A stretch of DNA of 11,632 nucleotides from Chloroflexota bacterium (GCA_003513015.1 DOTA01000330.1:1861-13492), one strand, 5' to 3'; shown: positions 1-6,676, counted from the stretch's first letter. Notes: generated from the letters alone by a model not told the origin. Translations and numbers: made by a program.

Positions 1-723
1 GTTGAGTTCCGCCGCATCCTCGATCGTGATGATGCGCTCTGAGCTGGGGATGAAATTTGTGAGAATGTTCAACAAGGTGGTTTTGCCCGAACTGGTATTG
101 CCGGTGATCAATATATTGAGGCGCGCCACCACGCAAGCCTCTAAAAATTCGGCCATGTGTTTGGTGAGCGTGCCGAGATCGATTAATTGTTGAATCTCGA
201 AATCCATGATGGTGAACTTGCGGATGGTGATGCAAGGCCCATCCACAGAAACCGGCGGGATGATAATATTGACGCGCGAACCATCTGGCAAACGGGCATC
301 CGCACAGGGGGTATCACGATCCACACGCCGCCCAATGGGGGCCAGCATCCGATCCACAATGCGCATAAGATGGGTTTCATCCTGAAATTCCAAAGGCACA
401 TCCACCAATTTGCCTTTGCGTTCCACATAAATTTGTTTGGGGCCGCGCACCATGATTTCGCTGTTTTGGGGATCGTTTAGCAATGGCTGCAAGGGGCCAA
501 AACCCACCAGTTCATCCATTACATCGTGGAATAATTGCTGGCGCAAATTATCGTTGAGATTTAGCCTGGTCTTAGCGTAGGCCTCGGCTAACCAGCCCTC
601 CACTTTTTGCTGATATTCTTCGCCATAGGCGGTAAATCCTTCACTTTGGCGGGTCACTTTGTCGATGAGAAAATTTTTCAAACGATCATATTCAGCTTGC
701 GAAAAGTTTGTGGGTTGGGTCAT
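1..723 (-). CDS. cpaF: CpaF/TadA-type secretion ATPase, C-terminus cut off by the window edge
   Basis: This is the N-terminal 241 residues of a CpaF/TadA family ATPase, the cytoplasmic hexameric motor that drives Tad (Flp) pilus assembly or related type II/IV secretion. The conserved N-terminal domain spans about residues 60-160, including DELVGFGPLQPLL (70-82) and ARLPDGSRVN (143-152). The catalytic domain follows, with a Walker A loop GNTSSGKT at 208-215 and ITIEDAAEL at 232-240, the acidic box expected just after it. The frame is still open at base 1, so roughly half of a normal 400-480 residue protein is missing. The ATG at 723 overlaps the stop of the debranching enzyme gene as ATGA, which suggests translational coupling. 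No other tad gene is visible; partners would lie beyond the left edge. The family is clear, but whether it serves a pilus or another secretion system cannot be told from this part. Confidence 0.93.
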   Translation of the reverse strand, partial: MTQPTNFSQAEYDRLKNFLIDKVTRQSEGFTAYGEEYQQKVEGWLAEAYAKTRLNLNDNLRQQLFHDVMDELVGFGPLQPLLNDPQNSEIMVRGPKQIYVERKGKLVDVPLEFQDETHLMRIVDRMLAPIGRRVDRDTPCADARLPDGSRVNIIIPPVSVDGPCITIRKFTIMDFEIQQLIDLGTLTKHMAEFLEACVVARLNILITGNTSSGKTTLLNILTNFIPSSERIITIEDAAELN

Positions 724-1487
724 GTTTTTTGATTCTCCAAATTTTTTGGGGATTCGTTAAAATTCCGAATTTGATCCCAGGCTCGTAGCACCTCGGCAAC
801 ACCCCAGGCCTGGGCAAAGCAACCGCGCGGGGTATGCGGGGGATTGCCATCGAAGATTTCGCTGATGGTACCCAGCCCATGCTGACTCAAGTGCTGTTCG
901 AAAGGCAGCAAAAATGCCAGGGCCTTTTCAGGATCGCGGTAGACCTTGAGGTGCGCGCTGACAAAGGGGCCAATCAGCCAGCTCCAGCCAGTGCCCTGAT
1001 GATAGGCGGCATCGCGGGTGGTTTGGTCGCCGCCATAAGTGCCGATGAAATCGAGATGCTGCGGGGAGAGGCTGAGCAAGCCCCAAGAGAAGAGCAGTTC
1101 GCGCTGGCAGGCATCCACGATGGCGCACTGCTGCACAGGGCTTAACGGGCTGTTGGGCAGTGAAACGGCGATGAGTTGATTGGGCCTGAGGGCGGGGTCA
1201 TCCCCCTGGGGGCCAGCGATTACATCAAAGCAGCATTTGGTGGTTCCATTCCAAAAACGGGAAAAACTTTGGGCCACGCGCCGCGCCAGGGTGCGGTACT
1301 CATCCCCAGATTCAGCCAATCTTTCCGCAAAATCAGCCAGAATACACAGGGCGTTATACCACAGGGCGTTGATTTCAACCGGTTTGCCGGTGCGGGGTGT
1401 GACCACCCAATCGCCAATTTTGACATCCATCCAGGTGAGTTGCGCACCCGATTCCCCGGCGTAGAGCAGGCCATCGGCAGGGTCCAT
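720..1487 (-). CDS. Glycogen debranching enzyme, C-terminal part downstream of an in-frame stop
   Basis: This is the C-terminal part of the debranching enzyme whose N-terminal part lies at 1533-2702. The similarity continues in the same frame through the 15 codons at 1488-1532 right up to the TAA. It carries typical GH133 GDE_C stretches: LLYAGESGAQLTWMD, GDWVVTPRTGKPVEINALWYNAL, the GTGWSWLIGPF region and the near-terminal SEIFDGNPPHTPRGCFAQAW. The first internal ATG is at 1487 (MDPADG), but I see no Shine-Dalgarno sequence before it, so independent translation looks unlikely. Together the two parts would make an enzyme of about 660 residues, the usual size for bacterial and archaeal glycogen debranching enzymes. 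Alone, this part lacks the N-terminal domain and the WGRD segment, so it should be inactive as a complete debranching enzyme. Its stop overlaps the cpaF start by 4 bases. Confidence 0.85.
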   Translation of the reverse strand: MDPADGLLYAGESGAQLTWMDVKIGDWVVTPRTGKPVEINALWYNALCILADFAERLAESGDEYRTLARRVAQSFSRFWNGTTKCCFDVIAGPQGDDPALRPNQLIAVSLPNSPLSPVQQCAIVDACQRELLFSWGLLSLSPQHLDFIGTYGGDQTTRDAAYHQGTGWSWLIGPFVSAHLKVYRDPEKALAFLLPFEQHLSQHGLGTISEIFDGNPPHTPRGCFAQAWGVAEVLRAWDQIRNFNESPKNLENQKT

Positions 1488-1532
1488 GTGAATATGAAAG
1501 CGAGTGCCTTTCTGGTGCCACTCGATGATATT

Positions 1533-1535
1533 TTA
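1533..1535 (-). other. In-frame TAA codon inside the debranching enzyme gene
   Basis: On the minus strand the codons read CTT TAA AAT, giving LYPTL, stop, NIIEWH. The 15 codons between this stop and the next methionine are all sensible family sequence and stay in frame, so this is a single nonsense codon, not a frameshift. Family members generally have Lys, Glu or Gln-like residues here, and one base change (AAA, GAA or CAA to TAA) would account for it. A sequencing or consensus error gives the same picture. Confidence 0.9.
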
Positions 1536-2702
1536 AAGCGTGGGGTAGAGGTAGCGCAAAAGGTTGTCATCGCCAGTGGCGGCATGATAGGCGCGCAGGG
1601 CTTCGAAATACCAGAGGGTTGCATCAACGGTGTTGTATTCAGCCTGACCGCCTTCATCGGGGAAACGATTGGGCAACATGCCCTGGCTGACGTGCAAAGC
1701 GAAGGTGCGTAGAATTTTCTCGGCAATTTCGTAGCGGCGGGTGGCGAGAGTCAGGCCAGGCAGAGCGATCATGGTATCGCGGCCCCAGTCGCTGAACCAG
1801 GGATACCCGGCGATGATGGAGCGCCCATCGGAGTCAGGGGGTGTGGCGCGCTGCACGATGAATTGATCGGCAGCGAGCACCAGTTGTTGAATCCAATCGG
1901 GGGCGGAGGTGAGGCCGCTTTGAACGAGCAGTTTATTTTCGTAAATTTGGTGCGGTTCCGGAGGTGTGGGATTTCTCTGGGTGCTGAGGATCACCGTCAG
2001 ACTAGAACCGGGGTCGAGACAGAGGGTAAAAACTCCGGCAAAAAGATGGGCATCTTCAGCGGGTAAACCGCGATAGGCTTCTAAGCTGTAATAATAATCG
2101 GGAAGCCATTCAAATTGCGGGAAGATTTGGGCATCTTCGCAAAAAATATAAAAAGGCGGTTGATCTTTGAAGTGAATATGCAAACCATGATCGATGACTT
2201 CAATTTCAACCTCGAATTCGCCGGCGCGGGTCCGGCTATGATGGTCACGATGATTGACCATAGCATCCAAGACGAGGTAGATCGGTTCGGATCCCTGGAT
2301 AAAATCGTAACGCACGTAAGTGGTATTTTCGCCGGGCTGCATCCAGATGCGTTTTTCGAGCAAGGCATCTTCGAAAGCGTAGCACCAGCAGGGGGTGGTG
2401 CCTTCGAGCCAGAATTTCTCGATATAACGGTATCCTTCGGGAACGATGGAGTCATCGATCAGACGGCTGGCCGAGAGTTCGAAGATTTTATCGGCATATT
2501 CGATCATTTCATCGAGTTCGGCCACCAACAGGGTGCGTTCAACCGGAGGGTTAAGCGCGGCAATCAACAGGCCATGATAGCGCCGCGTAGCGATGCCTGA
2601 AATCGTCCCGGCGGCATAACCACCCAGGCCGTTGGTGACGAGCCACTCGCGGGATTCGGCCTCGCTAAGTTGGTTGCAAATCGAACGATCGAATGCGATC
2701 AT
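1533..2702 (-). CDS. Glycogen debranching enzyme (amylo-alpha-1,6-glucosidase), N-terminal part ended by an internal TAA
   Basis: Glycogen debranching enzymes of this family (GH133) hydrolyse alpha-1,6 branch points during glycogen breakdown in the cytoplasm. The first 389 residues are present. They begin with the conserved N-terminal domain, SREWLVTNGLGGYAAGT (17-33) and RRYHGLL (40-46). The start of the catalytic (alpha/alpha)6 domain follows, with AGYPWFSDWGRD at 298-309 and VDATLWYFEAL at 359-369. The frame then stops at LYPTL, yet reading on in the same frame gives NIIEWHQKGTR, exactly what the family has next. I chose the ATG at 2702, which fits the family N-terminus; a TTG at 2720 would add six residues. 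Neither has a clear ribosome binding site. A terminator hairpin lies just upstream and I see no promoter. The gene may be a recent pseudogene, or the stop may be a base error. Confidence 0.88.
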   Translation of the reverse strand: MIAFDRSICNQLSEAESREWLVTNGLGGYAAGTISGIATRRYHGLLIAALNPPVERTLLVAELDEMIEYADKIFELSASRLIDDSIVPEGYRYIEKFWLEGTTPCWCYAFEDALLEKRIWMQPGENTTYVRYDFIQGSEPIYLVLDAMVNHRDHHSRTRAGEFEVEIEVIDHGLHIHFKDQPPFYIFCEDAQIFPQFEWLPDYYYSLEAYRGLPAEDAHLFAGVFTLCLDPGSSLTVILSTQRNPTPPEPHQIYENKLLVQSGLTSAPDWIQQLVLAADQFIVQRATPPDSDGRSIIAGYPWFSDWGRDTMIALPGLTLATRRYEIAEKILRTFALHVSQGMLPNRFPDEGGQAEYNTVDATLWYFEALRAYHAATGDDNLLRYLYPTL

Positions 2703-2710
2703 GAGGTTTG

Positions 2711-2750
2711 ATAAAAACAAACAGCCCGAAGCAGAGCTGCTCCGGGCTGT
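2711..2750 (-). terminator. Intrinsic terminator after the alpha/beta hydrolase gene
   Basis: On the minus strand the arms ACAGCCCG and CGGGCTGT, extended inward past one mismatch by AGC/GCT, form a stem of about 11 pairs with a 6-base loop. TTTGTTTTT follows directly. It starts 11 bases after the hydrolase stop codon. It also ends only about 8 bases before the ATG of the debranching enzyme gene, so it sits where that gene's promoter and ribosome binding site would be expected. Confidence 0.85.
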
Positions 2751-2761
2751 CAGATGAGAAG

Positions 2762-3787
2762 CTACAATCCCAAAAAGGCTAGGAAATCAATGATCATCTG
2801 CATGGCAGATGGATCCACCTGTGGTTCCAACAAGCGCATGCCGTGACGGTCATCAGGCCATTGGGTCGTTTGATAGTGATCGCCACTCGCTGATCCGCAG
2901 GCCTCCGCGGCGGCGTTATCACCCACCGAGAAGAAACAACGAGTGGGGTTTCCGGCCTCATCCATGGTTTGCACGGCTTCGGCATAGGCCAGGTTGAGAT
3001 AATTACCCGGTGAAAGGGAGAGTGCGCCGAGGCAATTGCCTGCTCCACAGCCATCCACGGCGCCATCCGCGCCGATGCTGGCTCCAATGGCAACGACTCG
3101 CCCGCCAAATTGACGGGCAGCCTGCACGCCCGCCTGGGCATCGAGCAGCCAATCGGCCGGGCCGCCATTGAGATTATCTTCATAACCGCGGAAAGAGAAT
3201 GTGAAAACCGCGTACGATTTTCCGGCAGGCATGGCCGGGAACCAGGAAGGGTCCAACCAGGGAGTTGTGCCCAGGTTGGGGCTGGTGCCATTCAGGCCGC
3301 GATTTTGCAGCCAAAAAGCGATTTCGTTCCAATCGTTGCGGTCACCACCGGCCCAATGCATCAGCACAATCACAGGCGCACCTTCAAAAGCGGCCGGGTA
3401 ATAACGCCCTTTCAGCGTGACGCCATCGGAAGCCTGAAATTCAATCTCTTGGGGATCGGCAGGCGGGCCAGCCGGAGGCGCTTCGGTGGGTTCCAAAGTC
3501 GGCGCTGGCTCGTCCGTTGGCTCAGCAGTGGGTTCCTCGGTGGGAGCGGGCGCTTCTTCGGTGACCGTGGCAGTTGGCTCTTCGGGTTCTTCCGTCTCGG
3601 GGGTGATAGTGGCGGTGGCCTGGGCAACTTCGGTAGTTGCGGGCAGCGCTACGGATTCTTGATTAGAGTCGCGCGTGACGAAGATCAGGGCAAAGACAAC
3701 CACAATCACCACAACAAGAACCACAATCGCGCCAATCAGCAGGTTTCGATGGTTTTTTTGCGGTGTTTCCGTTTGATTTTCAGTCAT
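2762..3787 (-). CDS. Membrane-anchored alpha/beta hydrolase with a Thr/Pro/Glu-rich linker
   Basis: The 341-residue protein has a short polar N-terminus with basic residues, one hydrophobic segment at about 16-37 that could be an uncleaved signal anchor, a low-complexity Thr/Pro/Glu/Ala linker at about 55-112, and then a C-terminal alpha/beta hydrolase domain. In that domain VIVLMHWAGGDRNDW (139-153) resembles the oxyanion-hole strand and loop. GASIG (235-239) is the nucleophile elbow with Ser237. His315 in DDRHGM is the likely catalytic His, and the acid may be Asp290. The catalytic domain is thus probably displayed outside the membrane on a flexible stalk; its substrate cannot be read from the sequence. 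The ATG at 3787 is chosen because AGGAG lies 8 bases before it; an earlier in-frame start at 3802 overlaps the OsmC stop. It follows the OsmC gene by 11 bases and is probably cotranscribed with it. Confidence 0.85.
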   Translation of the reverse strand: MTENQTETPQKNHRNLLIGAIVVLVVVIVVVFALIFVTRDSNQESVALPATTEVAQATATITPETEEPEEPTATVTEEAPAPTEEPTAEPTDEPAPTLEPTEAPPAGPPADPQEIEFQASDGVTLKGRYYPAAFEGAPVIVLMHWAGGDRNDWNEIAFWLQNRGLNGTSPNLGTTPWLDPSWFPAMPAGKSYAVFTFSFRGYEDNLNGGPADWLLDAQAGVQAARQFGGRVVAIGASIGADGAVDGCGAGNCLGALSLSPGNYLNLAYAEAVQTMDEAGNPTRCFFSVGDNAAAEACGSASGDHYQTTQWPDDRHGMRLLEPQVDPSAMQMIIDFLAFLGL

Positions 3788-3798
3788 GGCGGCACTCC

Positions 3799-4224
3799 TC
3801 ACTCGATAATTTCGTACTCACTCGAAAGTTCAACACCGGCCCGCAAAGTTGCCAGCACCGAACAATATTTTTCCTCGGAAAGTTGAATGGCGCGCTCGAC
3901 TTTTTGCGGAGTAACCGGCCCTTTGACGATATATTTCAGATGCACGGTGATGAAATTATAGGGCTGCGCGGTGATTTGTTCTCCGGTGCATTGGACATCT
4001 AAACCAAGCAAGGGTTCGCGCTGCTTTTCCAGGATTTCGACCACATCGTAAGCAGAACAGGAGGCCGCCGCCAGCAGCAACAAATCCGAAGGTTTGACTG
4101 CGTTCCAGGGGGGATCCGCCTCCCGGTTATAGCCGATGGGGATGGCGGCGCCGCGCGAATCGGTTCCCAGCATCATGCGTGCTCCCGTCCATCTGAGGTT
4201 AACGGTTCCTTTGACAGTTTCCAT
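3799..4224 (-). CDS. OsmC family protein, probable thiol peroxidase
   Basis: This 141-residue protein matches the OsmC/Ohr fold. Characterised members reduce organic hydroperoxides using a pair of cysteines; many others have no known substrate. Both cysteines are present: Cys56 in the AVKPSDLLLLAAASCSA helix (42-58) and Cys121 in LSEEKYCSVLATL (115-127). Gly/Pro-rich strand segments and the central LKYIVKG strand also fit. I use the ATG at 4224, preceded by AAGGAAGAG at good spacing. The frame stays open up to 4440, but the extension overlaps the preceding gene, and its next ATG overlaps the -10 box, so it is not credible. A strong promoter ends about 22 bases upstream, making this the first gene of a two-gene unit with the membrane hydrolase. 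A redox-protective role is inferred from the family only. Confidence 0.9.
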   Translation of the reverse strand: METVKGTVNLRWTGARMMLGTDSRGAAIPIGYNREADPPWNAVKPSDLLLLAAASCSAYDVVEILEKQREPLLGLDVQCTGEQITAQPYNFITVHLKYIVKGPVTPQKVERAIQLSEEKYCSVLATLRAGVELSSEYEIIE

Positions 4225-4252
4225 GATCTCTTCCTTGATATAGATTTTCTCC

Positions 4253-4281
4253 ATTATGGATGGAGGCCGATGAAAAGTCAA
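4253..4281 (-). promoter_or_regulatory. Sigma70-type promoter for the osmC-like/hydrolase unit
   Basis: On the minus strand TTGACT (4281-4276) and CATAAT (4258-4253) are separated by 17 bases. Each box differs from consensus by one base. Transcription would start near 4246, giving a leader of about 22 bases that contains the ribosome binding site and so supports the ATG at 4224. Confidence 0.7.
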
Positions 4282-4312
4282 GCCTGTACCAGAAAAGTTG
4301 ACAAACAAACAA

Positions 4313-5338
4313 TTACAAACCCCAAATGGTTTTGGCCTGCGCCAACATCTTGCGCCAGGCTTCACCTTCGACATAAGGCGCTGGGCCAAGGGGATCAACA
4401 TAAGTTTGGCCCAAGAGCGCCGCGGTAACGGATAATCCACAGGCTGCGGCAGCTTCCAAATCGTAGCCGCCCTCTAAAACCAGCATGATTCTCCCCTCAC
4501 AACAACGGTCAGCCCATTGGGTCAGTGCGGCAATCAAGGAGCCGTATCCCATCGCGGTGAGCAGCAAATTCCCTAACGGGTCGCGCCAATGGGTATCGAA
4601 TCCGTAACTGACCAGCAGCATTTCCGGCTCGAAACGATCCAAGAGCGGCAAAATGGCGTCATCCATCACGGTTTGAAAGCCCACATCACCGGTCATGGGC
4701 GGCATAGGGAAATTGGCGGTAGCGCCTTCGCCACCACCGCCACCGATTTCTCGCAGCACGCCGGTTCCCGGGTAAAGGGGTGATTGGTGCGTGGAGATGT
4801 AGAGTACATCGCTGCGCTGCCAAAAAATATCCTGCGTGCCGTTGCCATGATGCAAGTCAAGATCGATGATGGCGAGCTTTTGCGCGCCGAATTGCTGCTG
4901 CAAATGCTCCGTCGCCAGGGCCACATTGTTGAGCAAACAAAAACCCATGGCTCGATTGGCAGTGGCGTGATGCCCCGGTGGGCGGCAAAGGGCAAAACCA
5001 CGCCGGGCTTCTCGCCGCCAGACTGCTTCGGCAACTGCCATCGCCCCACCGGCGGCATTGAGCGTCAACTGCCAGGAGGCGGGGGTGGCGTACGTATCCA
5101 TGTCAAAGTGGCGACCCTGGGCAGAAACCACTTCCAAGGTGCGCAGATAATCAAGGCTGTGAATAGCACTCAGCACTTCGATGGTTGGCTCGAGGGGATG
5201 AAGGTGTGGATAAGCCTGCCACCAACCCACTTCATCGAGCGCCTGGCGGATGGTTTCAACACGCTCCGGGCGTTCGGGGTGGTCTTGTTCGAAGTGGGCT
5301 GCGTGGCCCATAGGATAAAAAAAGGCGAGTTCAGACAT
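4313..5338 (-). CDS. Histone deacetylase superfamily (AcuC/acetylpolyamine amidohydrolase-like) zinc hydrolase
   Basis: The 341-residue protein belongs to the arginase/deacetylase superfamily. These zinc enzymes remove acetyl groups from lysine side chains or polyamines in the cytoplasm. The active site is complete: RPPGHHA at 119-125 gives the paired histidines 123/124; DLDLHHGNGTQ at 159-169 gives zinc ligands Asp161 and His163; YGFDTH at 245-250 gives the third ligand Asp248; and GGYDL at 290-294 gives the transition-state Tyr292. The N-terminus FYPMGHAAHF...HPERPERV is typical of class II-like bacterial members. It has its own promoter and a leader of about 17 bases; the ribosome binding site is weak. 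The substrate is unknown. No acetyltransferase or acetyl-CoA synthetase gene lies beside it, so the AcuC role of reactivating acetyl-CoA synthetase is possible but unsupported by context. Confidence 0.93.
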   Translation of the reverse strand: MSELAFFYPMGHAAHFEQDHPERPERVETIRQALDEVGWWQAYPHLHPLEPTIEVLSAIHSLDYLRTLEVVSAQGRHFDMDTYATPASWQLTLNAAGGAMAVAEAVWRREARRGFALCRPPGHHATANRAMGFCLLNNVALATEHLQQQFGAQKLAIIDLDLHHGNGTQDIFWQRSDVLYISTHQSPLYPGTGVLREIGGGGGEGATANFPMPPMTGDVGFQTVMDDAILPLLDRFEPEMLLVSYGFDTHWRDPLGNLLLTAMGYGSLIAALTQWADRCCEGRIMLVLEGGYDLEAAAACGLSVTAALLGQTYVDPLGPAPYVEGEAWRKMLAQAKTIWGL

Positions 5339-5361
5339 AAGGTTCTCGGGCTGACGAAGTG

Positions 5362-5390
5362 ATTGTACTTGGTGGCACAGGGAGAGTCAA
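5362..5390 (-). promoter_or_regulatory. Sigma70-type promoter for the deacetylase gene
   Basis: On the minus strand TTGACT (5390-5385) and TACAAT (5367-5362) are separated by 17 bases. The predicted start near 5355 leaves about 17 bases before the ATG at 5338. Confidence 0.7.
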
Positions 5391-5419
5391 CTTTTTAATG
5401 GCAAAGCCAGAAAGGCCAA

Positions 5420-5462
5420 TAAAACCAGAATCAAAACCGCCCCCGAAAAATCGAGGGCGGTT
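5420..5462 (-). terminator. Intrinsic terminator of the rplU-rpmA-rpmE operon
   Basis: On the minus strand AACCGCCCTCGA and TCGGGGGCGGTT form a 12-pair stem with one T-G wobble and a loop of four T, followed by TTTTGATTCTGGTTTTA. It begins 18 bases after the rpmE stop codon and separates the ribosomal operon from the deacetylase promoter. Confidence 0.85.
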
Positions 5463-5480
5463 AGAGTAGCAATTTTTATA

Positions 5481-5954
5481 CTAGACAGCCAACTCATCAG
5501 CGGCTTCGGGCAGTTCATAACCGAACTTGCGCAGCGCTTTCTTCAAATCCGAGAGGGATTTACGGCCAAAACCATCCAGATCTAGCAAAGATTGTTCGCC
5601 TTTTTCGAGGGCGGCTAATACATCGCCTGCGGTGGTAATCTCGGCCTGAGCAAGCACATCAACTGCACGCTTGCTTAAGCCAAAGTCGACAACCGGGCGT
5701 TCCGGAGAAACGCGAGCCGCCGCCTTGGCTTCCTGATCGGAGATAAATTCCTGGCGGGCTTGCAACTTCTTGTAGAAGCGGTCCACCTGACCTTCGGTGT
5801 CAACAATGCGTTGTTCGCCGGTAAAGAAGGGATGGCATTTGTAGCAAACATCGGTGCGCATCTCTTTTCGGGTAGAACCAGTCTTCCAGGTATTGCCACA
5901 GGCACAAATCACCTGGGCATCCGGGTAATATGTAGGATGAATATCTTTCTTCAT
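5481..5954 (-). CDS. rpmE: Ribosomal protein bL31 fused to an RNA polymerase alpha-CTD-like domain
   Basis: Residues 1-70 are a standard bL31 of the zinc-binding form: MKKDIHP at the start, Cys17 and Cys19 in CACGNTW, Cys37 and Cys40 in [10 protein letters not shown], then VDRFYKKL. Ordinary bL31 is about 65-90 residues, but this protein has 157. After a charged linker (about 70-88), residues 90-150 resemble the C-terminal domain of RNA polymerase alpha, a helix-hairpin-helix fold. [21 protein letters not shown] and [19 protein letters not shown] line up with E. coli alpha. The positions of its DNA-contact residues Arg265, Gly296, Lys298 and Ser299 are kept as Arg96, Gly130, Lys132 and Ser133; Asn268 is Asp99. 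L31 itself sits at the 50S-30S bridge. What the extra domain does is unknown; it could bind DNA, RNA or protein. It lies 10 bases after rpmA, as last gene of the operon. Confidence 0.93.
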   Translation of the reverse strand: MKKDIHPTYYPDAQVICACGNTWKTGSTRKEMRTDVCYKCHPFFTGEQRIVDTEGQVDRFYKKLQARQEFISDQEAKAAARVSPERPVVDFGLSKRAVDVLAQAEITTAGDVLAALEKGEQSLLDLDGFGRKSLSDLKKALRKFGYELPEAADELAV

Positions 5955-5964
5955 GAGGCTTCCT

Positions 5965-6222
5965 CTACTCGACCGGCATCACGCTGACGCGCTTGCGTCC
6001 ATCGCGAACGGTCTCAAACAAAACCACGCCATCACTGATGGCGAAAATGGTATGATCCCTGCCCAAACCCACGTTCTGGCCTGGCATGATTTTTGTACCA
6101 CGCTGGCGCACGATAATATTACCGGCAATCACCAACTCACCGCCATATTTTTTAACGCCCAAGCGTTTCGACTGACTATCACGACCGTTGCGGCTGGAAC
6201 CGCCACCTTTTTTATGTGCCAT
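5965..6222 (-). CDS. rpmA: 50S ribosomal protein bL27
   Basis: This is a full-length 85-residue bL27, a large-subunit protein whose N-terminal tail reaches the peptidyl transferase centre. The [16 protein letters not shown] start, [12 protein letters not shown], the RQRGTK loop and GRDHTIFA are all typical. The N-terminus begins directly with AHKK and has no cleavable extension of the kind found in Firmicutes. A perfect AGGAGG lies 7 bases before the ATG at 6222. The gene lies 11 bases after rplU, the standard bacterial order. The next gene in many genomes would be obgE; here it is rpmE. Confidence 0.97.
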   Translation of the reverse strand: MAHKKGGGSSRNGRDSQSKRLGVKKYGGELVIAGNIIVRQRGTKIMPGQNVGLGRDHTIFAISDGVVLFETVRDGRKRVSVMPVE

Positions 6223-6233
6223 GATCCTACCTC

Positions 6234-6548
6234 CTATTTCACCGAAATCTCGTCAATTTGCAGACGGGTATACTGCTGACGATGGCCTTGCTTGCGTCGA
6301 TATCGCTCTTTAGCTTTATACTTAAAGACGATGATCTTCCGGCCTTTGAAATGTTCCACAACTGTGGCTTTGACAGTGGTTCCGTCCACTGTGGGAGTTC
6401 CCACCTGAACTTCTTCACCATCCGAAACCAGGAGCACCCGATCTAAATTGATCTCAGCCCCTTCTTCAATAAGCAAGCGGTCTACCTCTATCGTAGTGCC
6501 TGGGACGGCTTTATATTGCTTGCCGCCACTTTCGACAATCGCGTACAT
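6234..6548 (-). CDS. rplU: 50S ribosomal protein bL21
   Basis: This 104-residue protein is a normal-length bL21, which binds 23S rRNA next to bL20. It opens with [14 protein letters not shown] and includes VGTPTVDG. Near the C-terminus is the family signature region [20 protein letters not shown], followed by QQYTRLQI. The start at 6548 is preceded by GGAG at about 8 bases. The frame remains open upstream to 6677, but that stretch lies in the transcribed leader and contains no family sequence. It is the first gene of rplU-rpmA-rpmE, driven by the consensus promoter at 6677-6705. Confidence 0.97.
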   Translation of the reverse strand: MYAIVESGGKQYKAVPGTTIEVDRLLIEEGAEINLDRVLLVSDGEEVQVGTPTVDGTTVKATVVEHFKGRKIIVFKYKAKERYRRKQGHRQQYTRLQIDEISVK

Positions 6549-6670
6549 ATGTTTTCTCCAATCTTTACTTTGCCAGATGCTTCGCGTGTCACCGCTAAGA
6601 TCAGGGAAAGTTGGGAATATGATGGGGTTTTTTAAATTACACACACTTGCCCCAGCTTGGTTGCCGGGGC
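6549..6670 (-). promoter_or_regulatory. 5' leader of the rplU operon with a hairpin at its very start
   Basis: From the predicted transcription start near 6670 to the rplU ATG there are about 122 untranslated bases. The leader opens with GCCCCGGC, the loop AACCAA and GCTGGGGC (6670-6649), an 8-pair stem with one G-U wobble. The rest is A-rich with no second convincing stem. There is no T tract after the hairpin, so it is not a terminator. It may stabilise the transcript or act in autogenous control like other ribosomal leaders, but I do not recognise a known leader family. Confidence 0.5.
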
Positions 6671-6676
6671 TGCGCA

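Noticed and set aside
1488..1532. Frameshift between the two parts of the debranching enzyme
   Set aside because: The 15 codons between the TAA and the next methionine encode family sequence in the same frame, so only the stop codon is abnormal.
1533..1535. Recoding of the internal stop as selenocysteine or pyrrolysine
   Set aside because: Those use UGA and UAG; this codon is UAA, and the position is not a conserved Cys or catalytic site.
1176..1712. Open frame of 178 codons on the plus strand opposite the debranching enzyme
   Set aside because: It is antisense to strongly conserved GH133 sequence, has no recognisable domain and no ribosome binding site of note.
3110..3886. Open frame of 258 codons on the plus strand opposite the alpha/beta hydrolase
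   Set aside because: It mirrors the hydrolase gene; its Gly/Arg/Phe-rich part is the complement of the Thr/Pro/Glu linker, and it crosses two well-supported minus-strand genes.
4225..4440. N-terminal extension of the OsmC-like protein up to 4440
   Set aside because: It overlaps the 3' end of the deacetylase gene and the promoter; the start at 4224 has a proper ribosome binding site and matches the family length.
4784..5362. Open frame of 192 codons on the plus strand opposite the deacetylase gene
   Set aside because: The opposite strand carries a complete zinc active site; this frame has no motif and runs across the deacetylase promoter.
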